From Peristeroidobacter agariperforans (GTDB taxonomy: Bacteria; Pseudomonadota; Gammaproteobacteria; Steroidobacterales; Steroidobacteraceae): a DNA stretch of 64,000 nucleotides. Below, piece after piece: positions 31,874 through 42,519 of the stretch (positions are counted from its first letter, which is position 1; each line of letters begins with the position of its first letter). Where the stretch lies: assembly GCF_004138335.1 (NCBI RefSeq), contig NZ_RYFW01000002.1, positions 1,841,501-1,905,500 on the forward strand, read 5' to 3'. A program made the translations under genes and the position numbers. The notes under the pieces were generated by a model. The model was not told where the DNA came from. It did no database searches and saw only the letters and a program-made list of their open reading frames with translations.

Positions 31874-32803
31874 CTAGCGCCGGCGTTCGTATTCCGGCGC
31901 GAGCCCACGCATGATGTTGAGCAGTCGTTTATAACTTTCGTAACGGCGGGCCGAGAGCGTGTTCTCGGCCAACGCGGCCAGCACCGCGCAGCCGGGTTCG
32001 CGAAGGTGCAGGCAGTTGTTGAACCTGCACTCGGGCGCGAGCTTCAACATCTCCGGCCAGCCGACTTGCACCATCGCATCTTCCACCGGCGGCGGCGCGT
32101 AATCGCGAACCCCTGGTGAGTCGATCAACTCACCGCCGCTGGCTAAGCGAAACAACGCCGTCGACACCGTCGTGTGCCGGCCTTCGCCGGTCGAATCGGA
32201 GAGCGAACGGGTGGCGCGTTCCGATTCCGGCGCCAATCGATTCGTGAGCGTGGATTTGCCGACGCCGGATTGGCCGACGAGCATGGCGCTCTGGTTGACG
32301 AGCAACTCGCGTACTGGCGCCACCGTGGGCTCGTTCTTCGCCGAGAGTCGCAGCACCGGATAACCGGCGCGCTCGTAATCGTTCACGCGGGCCTGGAAGT
32401 CGGGATCTTCGGCGCCCGGCAGCTCTGACTTGTTCACGATCAGCGCACCGGAGATTCCCGCGAGCGCGGCGCCGGCAAGATACCGATCCGCGATATACAA
32501 ATCGGGCTCGGGATTGGGCGCGATGATCACGATGATGAGGGAAAGATTCGCGGCCAACGGCTCGGTGCGTCCGCGGCTGTCGGTGCGAGCAAACAAAGAT
32601 CGGCGCGCGGCGACGCTCACGACCTTCGCAACGTCGCCGCTACTTTGCGATGGTCCGCGAATCATCACTTCATCGCCGCACACGCACGTCAATCGCTTGC
32701 CGAAGAGCTCGGCGGACATGCGCGAGCCTGCGCTGGTCTCGACGATGACGCGACGTCCAAAGGATTCCGTGACGCGCGCCGGCGTCTCGATCGCGTCGCT
32801 CAT
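31874..32803 (-). CDS. rsgA: Ribosome small-subunit GTPase RsgA
   Basis: A late 30S maturation GTPase. The product has 309 residues: OB fold (SAELFGKRLTCVCGDEVMIRG), circularly permuted GTPase with NKSE (G4), GQSGVGKST (G1) and DSPGVRDY (G3), and the zinc site CRFNNCLHLREPGC. The start overlaps the M48 gene stop by four bases (ATGA). Confidence 0.92.
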   Translation of the reverse strand: MSDAIETPARVTESFGRRVIVETSAGSRMSAELFGKRLTCVCGDEVMIRGPSQSSGDVAKVVSVAARRSLFARTDSRGRTEPLAANLSLIIVIIAPNPEPDLYIADRYLAGAALAGISGALIVNKSELPGAEDPDFQARVNDYERAGYPVLRLSAKNEPTVAPVRELLVNQSAMLVGQSGVGKSTLTNRLAPESERATRSLSDSTGEGRHTTVSTALFRLASGGELIDSPGVRDYAPPPVEDAMVQVGWPEMLKLAPECRFNNCLHLREPGCAVLAALAENTLSARRYESYKRLLNIMRGLAPEYERRR

Positions 32804-34053
32804 GAGCGCTGTGTCGCCAGCGACTGCAGGCGCGAGATGCGCACGAGCGCGGGCGGATGTGAATCGTAGAATGCCGAGTGCAGGCTGTCCGGCGTGAGCG
32901 TGCTCGCGTTGTCCCGGTGCAGTTTCACCAGCGCATTGGCGAGATCCGCCGCGTCCGCATGCTTGGCGGCGAATTCATCCGCCTCGAACTCATGTTTGCG
33001 CGACCACCACGCACTGATCGGCGTCAGGAAATAAGTGAACGGCGGCAACACGAACATGAAGAGCAACAAGGCCGCGTGCGTCGAGGGTGTGCTCACGCCG
33101 AGCGCTGCGTAGAAGGCGTCCCAGCGCATCAGGGCATCGAGGAGCAGGAAGCCGAGCAGCGCCATTACCACCGACAGGATCAGGCCGGAGCGAATGTGGT
33201 GCAGCCGGAAATGACCGAGCTCGTGGGCCAGCACGGCTTCGACTTCGGCGACCTGCAGGCGCTCGAGCAACGTGTCGAAGAACACGATGCGCTTGTTGCG
33301 ACCGATGCCGGTGAAGTAGGCGTTGCCGTGCGAGGAGCGGCGCGAGCCGTCCATCTTGAACACACCCTTGGAGGCGAACCCGCAACGCTGGAGCACCGCT
33401 TCGGTGCGCTCTTTCAGCGCTTCGTCGGTGACCGGCGTGAACTTGTTGAACAGCGGCGCGAAGATCGCCGGCCACGCCCAGGTCATCAGCACCGAAAAGC
33501 CGACCCACACGGCCCACGCGAACAGCCACCACAAGGATCCCGCCTGTTGCATCAGATACAGGATCACAAATATCAGCGGCGTGCCGAGCAGCAGGCTCAA
33601 GCCCAGGCTCTTGCACAAATCGGCGATATATAGCCCCGGCGTGGTGCGGTTGAAGCCGAAGCGCGCCTCGATGCCAAAAGTACGCCACAGTGACAGCGGC
33701 AGGCCGAGGGCGCCGACTATCAAGAAAGTCGACAGTACGACGGCGGTACCGTGCCAGGTGGGCGACAGGCCCGCCGCCTGCCACGCGCGATCGATGGCGT
33801 CGATGCCGCCGCCTAGCGTGAGCAGCAGGGCAACGAGCGCATCCAGCAGTACGTCCCACCGATTCAGGCCGGCGCCCGCGACGGTATAGTCGGCGGCCTT
33901 CTGATGCGCCTGCAGGTCGACCTGCTGCGCGAACGCCTCGGGCACGCGGTCTCGGTGCCGGCGCACGGCGGCCGCCTGGCGCTGATTGAGCCAGCTGCGC
34001 GTGGCCGTGGAGGCCAGCAGCAGCAGTAGAAACAAGCCGGTAAACCAGTGCAT
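32800..34053 (-). CDS. M48-family Ste24-like metalloprotease
   Basis: The product has 417 residues with several membrane helices and the zinc site [13 protein letters not shown]. The C-terminal [12 protein letters not shown] supplies the third ligand Glu. It is CAAX-protease-1/Ste24-like rather than the shorter HtpX form. Overlaps rsgA by four bases, so the pair is coupled. It is divergent from orn. Confidence 0.88.
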   Translation of the reverse strand: MHWFTGLFLLLLLASTATRSWLNQRQAAAVRRHRDRVPEAFAQQVDLQAHQKAADYTVAGAGLNRWDVLLDALVALLLTLGGGIDAIDRAWQAAGLSPTWHGTAVVLSTFLIVGALGLPLSLWRTFGIEARFGFNRTTPGLYIADLCKSLGLSLLLGTPLIFVILYLMQQAGSLWWLFAWAVWVGFSVLMTWAWPAIFAPLFNKFTPVTDEALKERTEAVLQRCGFASKGVFKMDGSRRSSHGNAYFTGIGRNKRIVFFDTLLERLQVAEVEAVLAHELGHFRLHHIRSGLILSVVMALLGFLLLDALMRWDAFYAALGVSTPSTHAALLLFMFVLPPFTYFLTPISAWWSRKHEFEADEFAAKHADAADLANALVKLHRDNASTLTPDSLHSAFYDSHPPALVRISRLQSLATQRS

Positions 34054-34136
34054 TGAAGTCTTCTCAAGCGATGCCGGGCACTCTAGCCTCAGCTGCTATG
34101 ATGAGGCAACGAAACCCACTTCTGGCAGAACGCATC

Positions 34137-34685
34137 GTGACCGACCGCGACCCGACTCGACTCATCTGGATCGATCTGGAAATGACGGGCCTGAAGCCCG
34201 ACACCGACCACATCATCGAAATCGCCACCGTGGTCACCGACAAGCACCTGAACACGCTGGCCGAAGGGCCGGTGCTGGCCATCCATCAGTCGGACGAGAT
34301 CCTGGACGCGATGGACGACTGGAACCGCCGTCAGCACGGCGCCTCGGGGCTGGCGGCCCGCGTGCGCGCCAGCACCATCACCGTCGAGGAGGCCGAGCGC
34401 CAGACGGTGGAGTTCCTGAGCCGCTGGATCGAGCCCGGCGTCTCGCCGATGTGCGGCAATAGCATTTGCCAGGACCGCCGCTTCATGGCGCGCGAGATGC
34501 CCAATCTGGAGCGGTATTTTCACTACCGCAATCTGGATGTGAGCACGCTGAAGGAGCTGGCGCGGCGCTGGGCGCCGGAGGTGTACAGCAGCTTCCAAAA
34601 GAGCTCGACCCACCTGGCGCTGGACGACATTCGGGATTCGATCCGGGAGCTGCAGCACTACCGGACGAATTTCCTGCGCGCCTGA
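34137..34685 (+). CDS. orn: Oligoribonuclease
   Basis: Degrades 2-5 nt RNA fragments and pGpG. The product has 182 residues with the DEDDh motif set: [20 protein letters not shown] (Asp, Glu), [15 protein letters not shown] (Asp) and [11 protein letters not shown] (His, Asp). GTG 34137 gives the usual Orn length; an upstream in-frame start would add 13-28 residues. A hairpin follows at 34704. Confidence 0.9.
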   Translation: MTDRDPTRLIWIDLEMTGLKPDTDHIIEIATVVTDKHLNTLAEGPVLAIHQSDEILDAMDDWNRRQHGASGLAARVRASTITVEEAERQTVEFLSRWIEPGVSPMCGNSICQDRRFMAREMPNLERYFHYRNLDVSTLKELARRWAPEVYSSFQKSSTHLALDDIRDSIRELQHYRTNFLRA

Positions 34686-34703
34686 TCGGGCGGCCAGACT
34701 CGG

Positions 34704-34734
34704 ATCGCGGCGGCAGACAGTCCGCCGCCGCGAT
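34704..34734. terminator. Bidirectional hairpin between orn and ppsA
   Basis: The 10-bp arms ATCGCGGCGG/CCGCCGCGAT flank an 11-base loop between the convergent orn and ppsA genes. No strong T-run is present, so the terminator role is plausible, not certain. Confidence 0.5.
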
Positions 34735-34745
34735 ATATCACAAGC

Positions 34746-37118
34746 TTACTTCGCGGCCGCTGCGCCGCCGCCGGCCAGGAACAGCCAGGTCTCGACCACC
34801 GTATCCGGGTTGAGCGACATGCTCTCGATGCCCTGATCGACCAGCCAGCGCGCCAGGTCCGGATGATCCGAAGGACCCTGGCCGCAAATACCCACGTACT
34901 TGCCATTGCGACGGCACGCGTCGATCGCCATCTTCAGCAGCGCCTTGACCGCCTCGTCGCGCTCATCGAAGAGCTTGGCAATAATCGCCGAGTCGCGATC
35001 CAGGCCGAGGGTGAGCTGCGTCATGTCGTTCGAGCCGATCGACATGCCGTCGAAGAACTTCAGATACTGGTCGGCGAGCAGCGCGTTGGTCGGCAGCTCG
35101 CACATCATGATGATCTTCAGCTCGTTCTCGCCGCGCTTGAGTCCGTTCTGCGCCAGCAGCTGGGTTACTTGCTCGGCTTCCTTCAGCGTACGCACGAAGG
35201 GCACCATCACCTGCACATTCTTCAGGCCCATCTCTTCGCGCACGCGCTTCAACGCGCGGCACTCGAGCTCGAAGCAGGGACGGAATGTTTCATCGACGTA
35301 ACGCGAGGCGCCGCGGAAACCGATCATGGGATTCTCTTCGTGCGGCTCGTACTGACGGCCGCCGATGAGATTGGCGTACTCGTTCGATTTGAAATCGGAC
35401 ATGCGCACGATCACCGGCTCCGGCGCGAACGCGGCGGCGATGGTGGCGATGCCTTCGCACAGCTTGTCGACGTAGAAGCTGACCGGATCTTTGTAACCAT
35501 TCATCTGACGACGAATGGTCTGCTGCAGATCCTTGGAGAGTGAATCGAACTCGAGCAGCGCGCGCGGGTGCACGCCGATCATGCGATTGATGATGAACTC
35601 CAGACGCGCAAGCCCCACGCCCTTGTGCGGAATGCCGGCGAAGTCGAACGCGCGGTCGGGGTTGCCGACGTTCATCATGATCTTGGTCTTGATCGGGGGC
35701 AGCGCGTCCAGTTCGACGACCTTCTGTTCGAAGGGCAGGGCGCCTTCATAGACGAAACCCGTATCGCCCTCGGCGCAGGAGACAGTCACTTCCACGCCTT
35801 CCTTGATCGTCTCGGTCGCATCCCCGCAGCCGACCACGGCAGGAATGCCGAGCTCGCGAGCGATGATGGCCGCGTGACAGGTGCGACCACCGCGATTCGT
35901 GACGATCGCCGAGGCGCGCTTCATCACCGGCTCCCAATCGGGATCGGTCATGTCGGCAACCAGCACGTCGCCGCTCTGCACGCGCGTCATTTCTTTCACG
36001 TCGCGAATGATGCGGGCGGGGCCGGCGCCGATGCGCTGACCGATCGAGCGGCCGCTCGAGAGCACCTTGGATTTCTTTTTCAGCGAGTAGCGCTGCACGG
36101 TGCGGCCGGCACGGCTCTGCACGGTTTCCGGACGAGCCTGCAGGATATAGATCTTGCCGGTCTCTCCATCCTTGCCCCACTCGATATCCATCGGGCAGCC
36201 GTAGTGCTGTTCGATGATGAGCGCCTGCTTGGCCAGCTCCAGGATGTCTGCGTCGCTGATCGAGAACTTGTTGCGATCCTCGGTCGGGACATCGACGGTC
36301 TTGACGCGCTCGCCGCTGCCAGGCTCGCCGTAGACCATCTTGATCGCCTTGGCGCCGAGCGTACGACGCAGGATGGGCGCGTGGCCCGACTTCAGCGTCG
36401 GCTTATAGACATAGAACTCATCGGGATTGACCGCGCCCTGCACGACCGTTTCGCCGAGGCCGTAGGAGGCGGTGATGAAGACGACGTTGCGGAAGCCGGA
36501 GTCGGTATCGAGCGTGAACATCACGCCGCTTGCGCCGACGTCGGAACGGCACATGTACTGAATGCCTGCCGACAGTGCGACCACGTCGTGCTTGAAACCC
36601 TGGTGCACGCGATACGCGATGGCGCGATCGTTGTAGAGCGAAGCAAACACTTCGTGCACGCACTTGATCAGCGCTTCCTTGCCGCGCACGTTCAAGAATG
36701 TTTCCTGCTGGCCGGCGAACGAGGCGTCCGGCAAGTCTTCGGCGGTGGCGGAGGAGCGCACCGCGACCGCGACATCGCGGCCTTGGCCCATGCGCTCGTA
36801 GCCCGCGAGGATTTCTTTCTCGAGCTGCGGCGGGAACGGCGTCGCGAGAATCCACTGGCGGATCTTCGCGCCGACCTCGGTGAGCTTCTCGACGTCATCG
36901 ACATCGAGGGTGGCCAGTTCCTTGGAGATGCGCTCGGCCAGTCCTTCGTGCTTCAGGAAGTCGCGATACGCCTCGGCGGTGGTCGCGTAACCGGTGGGCA
37001 CGCTCACGCCCATCTTGGCCAGGTGGCTGATCATCTCGCCGAGCGAGGAATTTTTGCCGCCGACGGTGTCGACGTCGTGGCGTCCGAGCTTTTCGAAGGG
37101 TACTGTGTAAGCGGTCAA
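34746..37118 (-). CDS. ppsA: Phosphoenolpyruvate synthase
   Basis: Converts pyruvate and ATP to PEP. The product has 790 residues: N-terminal ATP-grasp domain ([46 protein letters not shown]), the phosphohistidine swivelling domain [23 protein letters not shown] and the C-terminal PEP/pyruvate barrel ([34 protein letters not shown]). It is divergent from ppsR, its kinase/phosphorylase regulator. Confidence 0.93.
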   Translation of the reverse strand: MTAYTVPFEKLGRHDVDTVGGKNSSLGEMISHLAKMGVSVPTGYATTAEAYRDFLKHEGLAERISKELATLDVDDVEKLTEVGAKIRQWILATPFPPQLEKEILAGYERMGQGRDVAVAVRSSATAEDLPDASFAGQQETFLNVRGKEALIKCVHEVFASLYNDRAIAYRVHQGFKHDVVALSAGIQYMCRSDVGASGVMFTLDTDSGFRNVVFITASYGLGETVVQGAVNPDEFYVYKPTLKSGHAPILRRTLGAKAIKMVYGEPGSGERVKTVDVPTEDRNKFSISDADILELAKQALIIEQHYGCPMDIEWGKDGETGKIYILQARPETVQSRAGRTVQRYSLKKKSKVLSSGRSIGQRIGAGPARIIRDVKEMTRVQSGDVLVADMTDPDWEPVMKRASAIVTNRGGRTCHAAIIARELGIPAVVGCGDATETIKEGVEVTVSCAEGDTGFVYEGALPFEQKVVELDALPPIKTKIMMNVGNPDRAFDFAGIPHKGVGLARLEFIINRMIGVHPRALLEFDSLSKDLQQTIRRQMNGYKDPVSFYVDKLCEGIATIAAAFAPEPVIVRMSDFKSNEYANLIGGRQYEPHEENPMIGFRGASRYVDETFRPCFELECRALKRVREEMGLKNVQVMVPFVRTLKEAEQVTQLLAQNGLKRGENELKIIMMCELPTNALLADQYLKFFDGMSIGSNDMTQLTLGLDRDSAIIAKLFDERDEAVKALLKMAIDACRRNGKYVGICGQGPSDHPDLARWLVDQGIESMSLNPDTVVETWLFLAGGGAAAAK

Positions 37119-37209
37119 GGGCGGTCCTCGTAGACACTCGAGCGAGTGAACTTAGCCCCGGGATTTTAACCGCAACGCGCGACTTCGCGTGAGCTTTGGC
37201 GACAGAAGA

Positions 37210-38034
37210 ATGGAAAGACGAACGGTTTTTTTCGTGTCCGACCAGACCGGCGTGACCGCCGAGACGATGGGACACAGCCTGCTGACGCAATTCGATGGGC
37301 AGGCATTTCGGCAGGTGACTCTGCCATTTATCTCCACTGTTGACAAGGCGCAGGAAGCTGTTCGTCGCATCAACGCGACGGGCGAGGCGGAGGGCGTTCG
37401 GCCCGTGATTTTCAGTACTTTGGTGCAGGAGGACCTGCGCGAGATCATCAAGCGTGCCAACGGCCTGTTCCTGGATTTCTTCGACGCGTTCCTGGGCCCC
37501 CTGGAGATGGAGCTGAAGCTCAAATCCTCACGAGCGCAAGGCAAGGCGCACGGCATGCAGGACGTGGGGGCCTACACCACGCGCATCAATGCCACGAACT
37601 TCGCACTGGCGAACGATGACGGCGCTGTCACTCGCGATTACGAGCGCGCCGATCTGATCCTGGTCGGCGTCTCGCGCACCGGCAAGACGCCCACCTGTTT
37701 GTACCTGGCCTTGCAATACGGCGTGTTCGCCGCCAATTATCCATTCGCTGACGAGGAGCTGGAGACCGGGCGCTTGCCGGCGGCGCTGACCAAGCATCAG
37801 CGCAAGCTGTACGGACTGACCATTGCGCCGGAACGTCTGCAACAGATCCGCAACGAGCGCCGGCCGAACAGCAATTACTCTTCACCCTCACAAGTGGACT
37901 TCGAAGTGCGCACCGCCGAGGCCATCTTCCGTCGTTACGATATTCCGTGCATCAACACCACGGAATGTTCCATCGAAGAGATCGCCAGCCGCATCCTGGA
38001 CCGGACCGGCGTCGAACGCCGGCTGCGTCCTTGA
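37210..38034 (+). CDS. ppsR: PEP synthase regulatory protein (DUF299)
   Basis: Bifunctional ADP-dependent kinase and Pi-dependent phosphorylase of PpsA. The product has 274 residues; landmarks are FFVSDQTGVTAETMGHSLLTQF, VGVSRTGKTPTCLYLA (P-loop-like) and INTTECSIEEIASRIL. ATG 37210 is used; GTG 37189 is possible. Confidence 0.9.
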   Translation: MERRTVFFVSDQTGVTAETMGHSLLTQFDGQAFRQVTLPFISTVDKAQEAVRRINATGEAEGVRPVIFSTLVQEDLREIIKRANGLFLDFFDAFLGPLEMELKLKSSRAQGKAHGMQDVGAYTTRINATNFALANDDGAVTRDYERADLILVGVSRTGKTPTCLYLALQYGVFAANYPFADEELETGRLPAALTKHQRKLYGLTIAPERLQQIRNERRPNSNYSSPSQVDFEVRTAEAIFRRYDIPCINTTECSIEEIASRILDRTGVERRLRP

Positions 38035-38105
38035 GCATCCGTAACCGCGCGGCGAAGGCACACATGGCACGCATGTCGCATGCGTGCAAGACACATGAAA
38101 TGCCC

Positions 38106-38121
38106 CGTGACGCAAGTCACA
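38106..38121. promoter_or_regulatory. CRP-like site upstream of DUF1249
   Basis: CGTGACGCAAGTCACA has GTGA-N6-TCAC half-sites. It is about 50 bases upstream of the DUF1249 ATG. Binding by a CRP-family protein is inferred. Confidence 0.4.
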
Positions 38122-38152
38122 TACCACTGGCAGTAGTGCGAAACTGCTGTGC

Positions 38153-38158
38153 TATATT
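38153..38158 (+). promoter_or_regulatory. -10 element with possible leaderless start
   Basis: TATATT ends six bases before the DUF1249 ATG (38165), so the expected start site falls on or beside the start codon. No -35 is obvious, though the CRP-like site at 38106 may compensate. Confidence 0.4.
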
Positions 38159-38164
38159 CGGACC

Positions 38165-38644
38165 ATGTCGATAGACCTTACAGCAAGCGATGTGAATTGC
38201 CCGGTCAGCTGGCGCGCCCGTCCGGGCAGCTTCGTCAGTCTGATGTCGCTGTACGAGAGCAATTACATCCGCCTCGCCTGGCTGGTGCCGGACGTGGAAA
38301 AAGCCGCGGCTTCGCAGGTGTCCGTGGTCGATGGCGATTGCCCGCTGCACCTGGCGATCGAGGAGCGCAGCCGTTATACGACGACGCTGCGACTCACTTA
38401 TGTGTTCGACGATGAAGCCGGCCCGCTCGCGGATCCCGATCTGTTGATTCGTGTGTATCGCGATGCGCGGTTGGCCGAAGTGCAGGCGTGCGCTCGCTGG
38501 CATCGTCATGCGATGCTGGAATCGCTGCGCTCGCAGCTGGCGCGCGATCTCGGCGATCGCTGGTTGCGCAACGTCATGCTCAACAAATGGCTCGATTATT
38601 GCGTCGAGCGCGGACATCACTTCCCCGCGTTAGCAGCGACCTGA
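38165..38644 (+). CDS. DUF1249 (YqiB-like) protein
   Basis: The product has 159 residues: MSLYESNYIRLAWLVPDV, LAIEERSRYTTTLRLTYVF, LLIRVYRDARLAEVQAC and MLNKWLDYCVERGHHF. These match DUF1249/YqiB, function unknown. No ribosome site precedes the ATG. Confidence 0.85.
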   Translation: MSIDLTASDVNCPVSWRARPGSFVSLMSLYESNYIRLAWLVPDVEKAAASQVSVVDGDCPLHLAIEERSRYTTTLRLTYVFDDEAGPLADPDLLIRVYRDARLAEVQACARWHRHAMLESLRSQLARDLGDRWLRNVMLNKWLDYCVERGHHFPALAAT

Positions 38645-38672
38645 CGTTTCCCACGCCCGCACAGGGCCCGCT

Positions 38673-39734
38673 ATGGAATTCTCCGACCGGCTGAGCAATC
38701 TGCGGCAGCTCCTCGGCCAAAACGCGCGCCAGCCCGTTGAAGACGAGCGGCTGCTGCAGCTGTATTGGAACCGGGCCGAGCTGAAGAAAGAGCTGTCGCG
38801 CTTGCAGGACGAGCGTCACAAGCTCATCGAGCAGCTGAACAAACACGAAGCCACGTTCGCACGCAACAGCGAGCAGCTGCTGCAGCTCGAGGAGTTTCTC
38901 GGCAATCCAGAGACCGGTCCGCATGGACTGGTTTATTTCCAATTGCGTACGCTGTGGCGCGCCTCGTCGGCGAAAGTCGCACGATTCGCGCAACAGCTTC
39001 AGCAGCAGCAAGCCGATCGTGAGCAGCGGCGTCAGGTGCTGGAGTTCGATCGCGCGCGTCGCCAGCAGCTCGCCGATTTCGATCGACGCATCGCCGCGGC
39101 GCGCTCGCGTGCCGATATGTTGGAAGCCCAACTCAAGCTTCAGGAGACGAAGCTCGAGAAGATGCGCGGCTTCTGGAACTACGGGCGTCGCCGGCGCCTT
39201 GCTGAAGAAATCGCAGCCGAGCGCGAGCAATGGGACCTTGCGGCCACGGAAGTCACCGACTTGAGCGATGACCGCATCGCGCTCGAAGAAAAGGCGCCGC
39301 CGCAGTTGCAGGGAATCTCCGTCGACGGCCGGCGCATCGTGAATACTGCCGTGATTGCGTACGCGCAGCAGCTGGTCGCCGCGATGTCGGCCGGCGGCCT
39401 CGCCGTGCTCGCCAAAGAAACGATGACCAAGCGAGTGTTCGATATGAAGTACGGCACTCGTGAGGAGTGCTCGCGCCTGATGGCGTTGCTTCGCGAGGCG
39501 CTCGCCATCGTCAAAAACGAAAAAGACGATCTCAATGGCTTGAAGGAGCGCACCGATGCGTTGCGCGCGGTGGCGGCTTATCGCAGCGATGCGGATACAG
39601 TGCCGCTGACGGATTCCATCGGCACGTTGCCGGTGGCGGGCGTGCCGGTCTCGGGGCTCGAGACGGGCAATAAAGCGGGCGTGAACGTGCTGGTCGACGA
39701 CTACTGGGATGTGTATCAGGCGCTGCTGCAATGA
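38673..39734 (+). CDS. Coiled-coil protein, unknown function
   Basis: The product has 353 residues with no signal and a long coiled coil: about 20-70 (LLQLYWNRAELKKELSRLQDERHKLIEQLNKHEATF) and 95-220 (RFAQQLQQQQADREQRRQVLEFDRARRQQL, LEAQLKLQETKLEKMRGFW). The C-terminal third is globular (GISVDGRRIVNTAVIAYAQQLVA, NEKDDLNGLKERTDALRAV). It resembles cytoplasmic filament or DNA-repair ATPase-like proteins only superficially; no family was recognised. It follows DUF1249 by 28 bases. Confidence 0.6.
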   Translation: MEFSDRLSNLRQLLGQNARQPVEDERLLQLYWNRAELKKELSRLQDERHKLIEQLNKHEATFARNSEQLLQLEEFLGNPETGPHGLVYFQLRTLWRASSAKVARFAQQLQQQQADREQRRQVLEFDRARRQQLADFDRRIAAARSRADMLEAQLKLQETKLEKMRGFWNYGRRRRLAEEIAAEREQWDLAATEVTDLSDDRIALEEKAPPQLQGISVDGRRIVNTAVIAYAQQLVAAMSAGGLAVLAKETMTKRVFDMKYGTREECSRLMALLREALAIVKNEKDDLNGLKERTDALRAVAAYRSDADTVPLTDSIGTLPVAGVPVSGLETGNKAGVNVLVDDYWDVYQALLQ

Positions 39735-39755
39735 GCAGCGCCTGAGGTTGGCAGG

Positions 39756-41909
39756 TTAAGGCGTCGCTTCCTTCTCGCCCTGAGCCTTCAGGCGCGACAG
39801 ATACAGATTGCTCATGCCGCTCAAGTCCGCGGCAATTTCCACCGTTTCATCCAGCACTGCATCCGGCGGCTCCTGACCCGTGAGGTCCGCGAGCTTCGCG
39901 ACGGCGGGCAGGCCACGCGACTTGCGACGCTCGTTCTCGCGAGCGAGGCGCTCTTGCTCGAGCTGCTCGCGCTCGGCGACGCGTGCTTTGAGGTTCAACG
40001 ACAGCTTCTTCTGCGTGCGCACTTTCTCGAACGCATCGAGATCGGCGAGCAGCGAACGGAAATCCGGATCCGTCGCGACGCGCTGCTCGTGCGACTGCTC
40101 GAGCGCGGCGATGGCCGGCGTCAGCTGACCTTCCTTGGCGAATTCAGCCGGACGAATGCGATCCCAGGGCAGGGCACTTTCGCGCGTGCTCTCACCGACT
40201 TCCTCGGGGCTGATGGCGGTCGGCATGGCAATATCCGGCTGCACGCCGCGGTGCTGGGTGCTTTCGCCCGTCACGCGATAGTACTTGCCGATGGTGACCG
40301 TCAGCTGGCCGAAGCCCGGATCGGGGCCGAGTGCGTAACGATCCAGCGGATACAGGTTCTGCACCGAGCCTTTGCCGTAGGTCTGCTGGCCGACGATGAT
40401 GCCGCGGCCGTAATCCTGAATCGCGGCGGCGAAGATCTCCGAGGCCGACGCGCTGTAGCGATCGACCAGTACGATCATCGGGCCGTCATATACGGTGTTC
40501 GGCTCCGGATCGTCGAGCACTTCGACGCGACCCCCGGTCTCGCGCAGCTGCACGATCGGACCGGCCGGAATGAACAGACCGGAGAGGGCCGTCGCTTCGG
40601 TGAGGTGACCGCCGCCATTGCCGCGCAGATCCATGATCAGCGCATCGACGTGCTCGGCCTTCAACTCATTGATGAGCTTCTGCACATCGCGCGTGGTGCT
40701 GCGATAGTCCTTGGCGCCGGACGATTTGGCTTCGAAGTCCTGATAGAAGCTCGGCACGTTGATCACGCCGACCTTCATCTCCCGATCGCCACGCTTGATG
40801 GTGTGGACTTCCTTCTGCGCCGCCTGGGCGTCCAGCGACACCTTGTTACGCTGCAGCTCCAACACCTTCTCCGGCGAGCCGGGGGCGGCGCCGGCGGGCA
40901 GGATGTTCAGCCGCACGGTGGTGCCGACCTTGCCGCGGATGATCTGCACGACATCGTCGAGACGCCAGCCGATCACATCGACCATCTTGCCGCTCTTGCC
41001 TTCGCCGACCGCGATGATGCGGTCGTTTGCGCCGAGCGTGCCGTTGATTGCGGCGGGGCCGCCGGGCAGCACGTTGAGCACGGTCACGTAATCGTCGACC
41101 AGCTGCAGCGAGGCGCCGATGCCTTCGTACGACAGGCTCATCTGAATGCGGTATTCCTCGGAGTTGCGCGGCGAGAAGTAGCTCGAGTGCGGATCGAAGA
41201 CATGCGCGAAGGAGTTCATGAACACTTCGAAGATGTCGTCGCTGGTGACCTGTTCGGTGCGCTTGACGACGCGCTCGTAGCGCTTCTGCAGGATGTCCTT
41301 GGTCTCCGGCCAGGTCTTTTCGGTGAGCATCAGGGACACGGCGTCGTTCTTCACGCGACGGCGCCAGATGTCGTTGAGCTCATCGTTGGTCTTGGCCCAC
41401 GGCGCCTTGGCGCGGTCGAACTCGAACGACTCATCGACGTTGAAGTCGGGCTCTGTCTTCAGCAGCTCGACGGCGTACTTGACCCGTTCCTTGTTGCGTA
41501 CCTGGAAGCGGTTGAAGATCGCGAACACGGGCTCGAGCTGGCCGTTCACCACGGCGTCATCGAGCTGGTAGCGATAGCGCTCGAACTCGGCGATGTCCGA
41601 GGCGAGGAAGTAGCTGCGGCCGCCATCGAGCTGCTCGATGAAGCGGTCCAGCACCAGCGAGGACACCGGGTCGTTGATCGGCGACTGACGGTAGTGCGAG
41701 CGCTCGATCACGTTGCTGACCAGCTTGCTGACGCGGCGCTGGCGCTCGGTCGGGGACAGGTCCTGGGAGTTTGCGGTCGCGACCGCTTTGGCGACCGGCG
41801 CTTGCGCCGTGCCCGCCAGTAACGCACAGACCACCAGCAGCGCGGGCAAGCTGAAGATCAAGGTATTGCGCCGCTGCTTGGCGGGTTCGTGCGAGGGCGA
41901 CTGATACAC
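39756..41909 (-). CDS. prc: Tail-specific C-terminal processing protease
   Basis: Prc/Tsp degrades and processes periplasmic proteins. The product has 717 residues: an N-terminal signal anchor (LIFSLPALLVVCALLAGTAQA), a PDZ region (YEGIGASLQLVDDYVTVLNVLPGGPA), the S41 dyad (DRYSASASEIFAAAIQD Ser, QQTYGKGSVQNL Lys) and a C-terminal DUF3340-type helical part. The start is GTG 41909, preceded by GAGG at 10 bases. Confidence 0.9.
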   Translation of the reverse strand: MYQSPSHEPAKQRRNTLIFSLPALLVVCALLAGTAQAPVAKAVATANSQDLSPTERQRRVSKLVSNVIERSHYRQSPINDPVSSLVLDRFIEQLDGGRSYFLASDIAEFERYRYQLDDAVVNGQLEPVFAIFNRFQVRNKERVKYAVELLKTEPDFNVDESFEFDRAKAPWAKTNDELNDIWRRRVKNDAVSLMLTEKTWPETKDILQKRYERVVKRTEQVTSDDIFEVFMNSFAHVFDPHSSYFSPRNSEEYRIQMSLSYEGIGASLQLVDDYVTVLNVLPGGPAAINGTLGANDRIIAVGEGKSGKMVDVIGWRLDDVVQIIRGKVGTTVRLNILPAGAAPGSPEKVLELQRNKVSLDAQAAQKEVHTIKRGDREMKVGVINVPSFYQDFEAKSSGAKDYRSTTRDVQKLINELKAEHVDALIMDLRGNGGGHLTEATALSGLFIPAGPIVQLRETGGRVEVLDDPEPNTVYDGPMIVLVDRYSASASEIFAAAIQDYGRGIIVGQQTYGKGSVQNLYPLDRYALGPDPGFGQLTVTIGKYYRVTGESTQHRGVQPDIAMPTAISPEEVGESTRESALPWDRIRPAEFAKEGQLTPAIAALEQSHEQRVATDPDFRSLLADLDAFEKVRTQKKLSLNLKARVAEREQLEQERLARENERRKSRGLPAVAKLADLTGQEPPDAVLDETVEIAADLSGMSNLYLSRLKAQGEKEATP

Positions 41910-42149
41910 TGTTTCACATCCTCATCAGGGGGAGGGGGCCGCGGCCATGGAGGCGGCGCCGGTCCCGATTTCGACCTAAACCTGAATCGTAAGCAAGGCA
42001 GGACAGATCCATTCTATGGGCAAGGCTAGAGAGACGCTGCACTCCGATCAAGTACGCGCCGCTCGCGGCTTGCACGAATTGGAGCGGGTCAGCCATCGAT
42101 TTGTTCAGCATCTCCGCGCGCGGTCTGCGACGCGGGACCGGAGCCACTA

Positions 42150-42437
42150 ATGCGTCCCATCGCCGTCCTCAACGCCATCGTCTTTGGCTCGGCGGCCGCC
42201 ATCACGTTCGGCCTGCTAGGTGTGGTGGTCATTTTCCTGGTCCTCAAGGGGAGCAACCCGGCGATGAGCAACGAGTTCCCCGCCTTGCTCCGTAGCAGTG
42301 CGGTGTTCGCCGTGCTGGCGGCGGTCTCCGGTGCGAGCCTGTTCGCTCTGCTCAAGACACTCAAGTGGCGCTGGCTGGCGCAGGCGGCCATGTGGGCGGT
42401 CGTCGCCGGCATCGCCGCGCTCTACTGGCCCGACTGA
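42150..42437 (+). CDS. Small three-helix membrane protein
   Basis: The product has 95 residues with three hydrophobic segments: VLNAIVFGSAAAITFGLLGVVVIFLVL, SSAVFAVLAAVSGASLFALL and AQAAMWAVVAGIAALYW. It is an inner-membrane protein with no recognised family. The plus gene is divergent from prc and about 240 bp from it. Confidence 0.6.
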   Translation: MRPIAVLNAIVFGSAAAITFGLLGVVVIFLVLKGSNPAMSNEFPALLRSSAVFAVLAAVSGASLFALLKTLKWRWLAQAAMWAVVAGIAALYWPD

Positions 42438-42519
42438 GGATCTACAGTGGGCTCGCGCCGCAGTTCTTGCACCCGAATTTACCAGGGGGAAAACCCTCAA
42501 GGCGGCGTCGGGCAGACAG

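Noticed and set aside
35568-37133. Long plus-strand open frame opposite ppsA
   Set aside because: It is antisense to a complete PpsA.
39954-41822. Long plus-strand open frame opposite prc
   Set aside because: It is antisense to a clear Prc protease and shows no domain.
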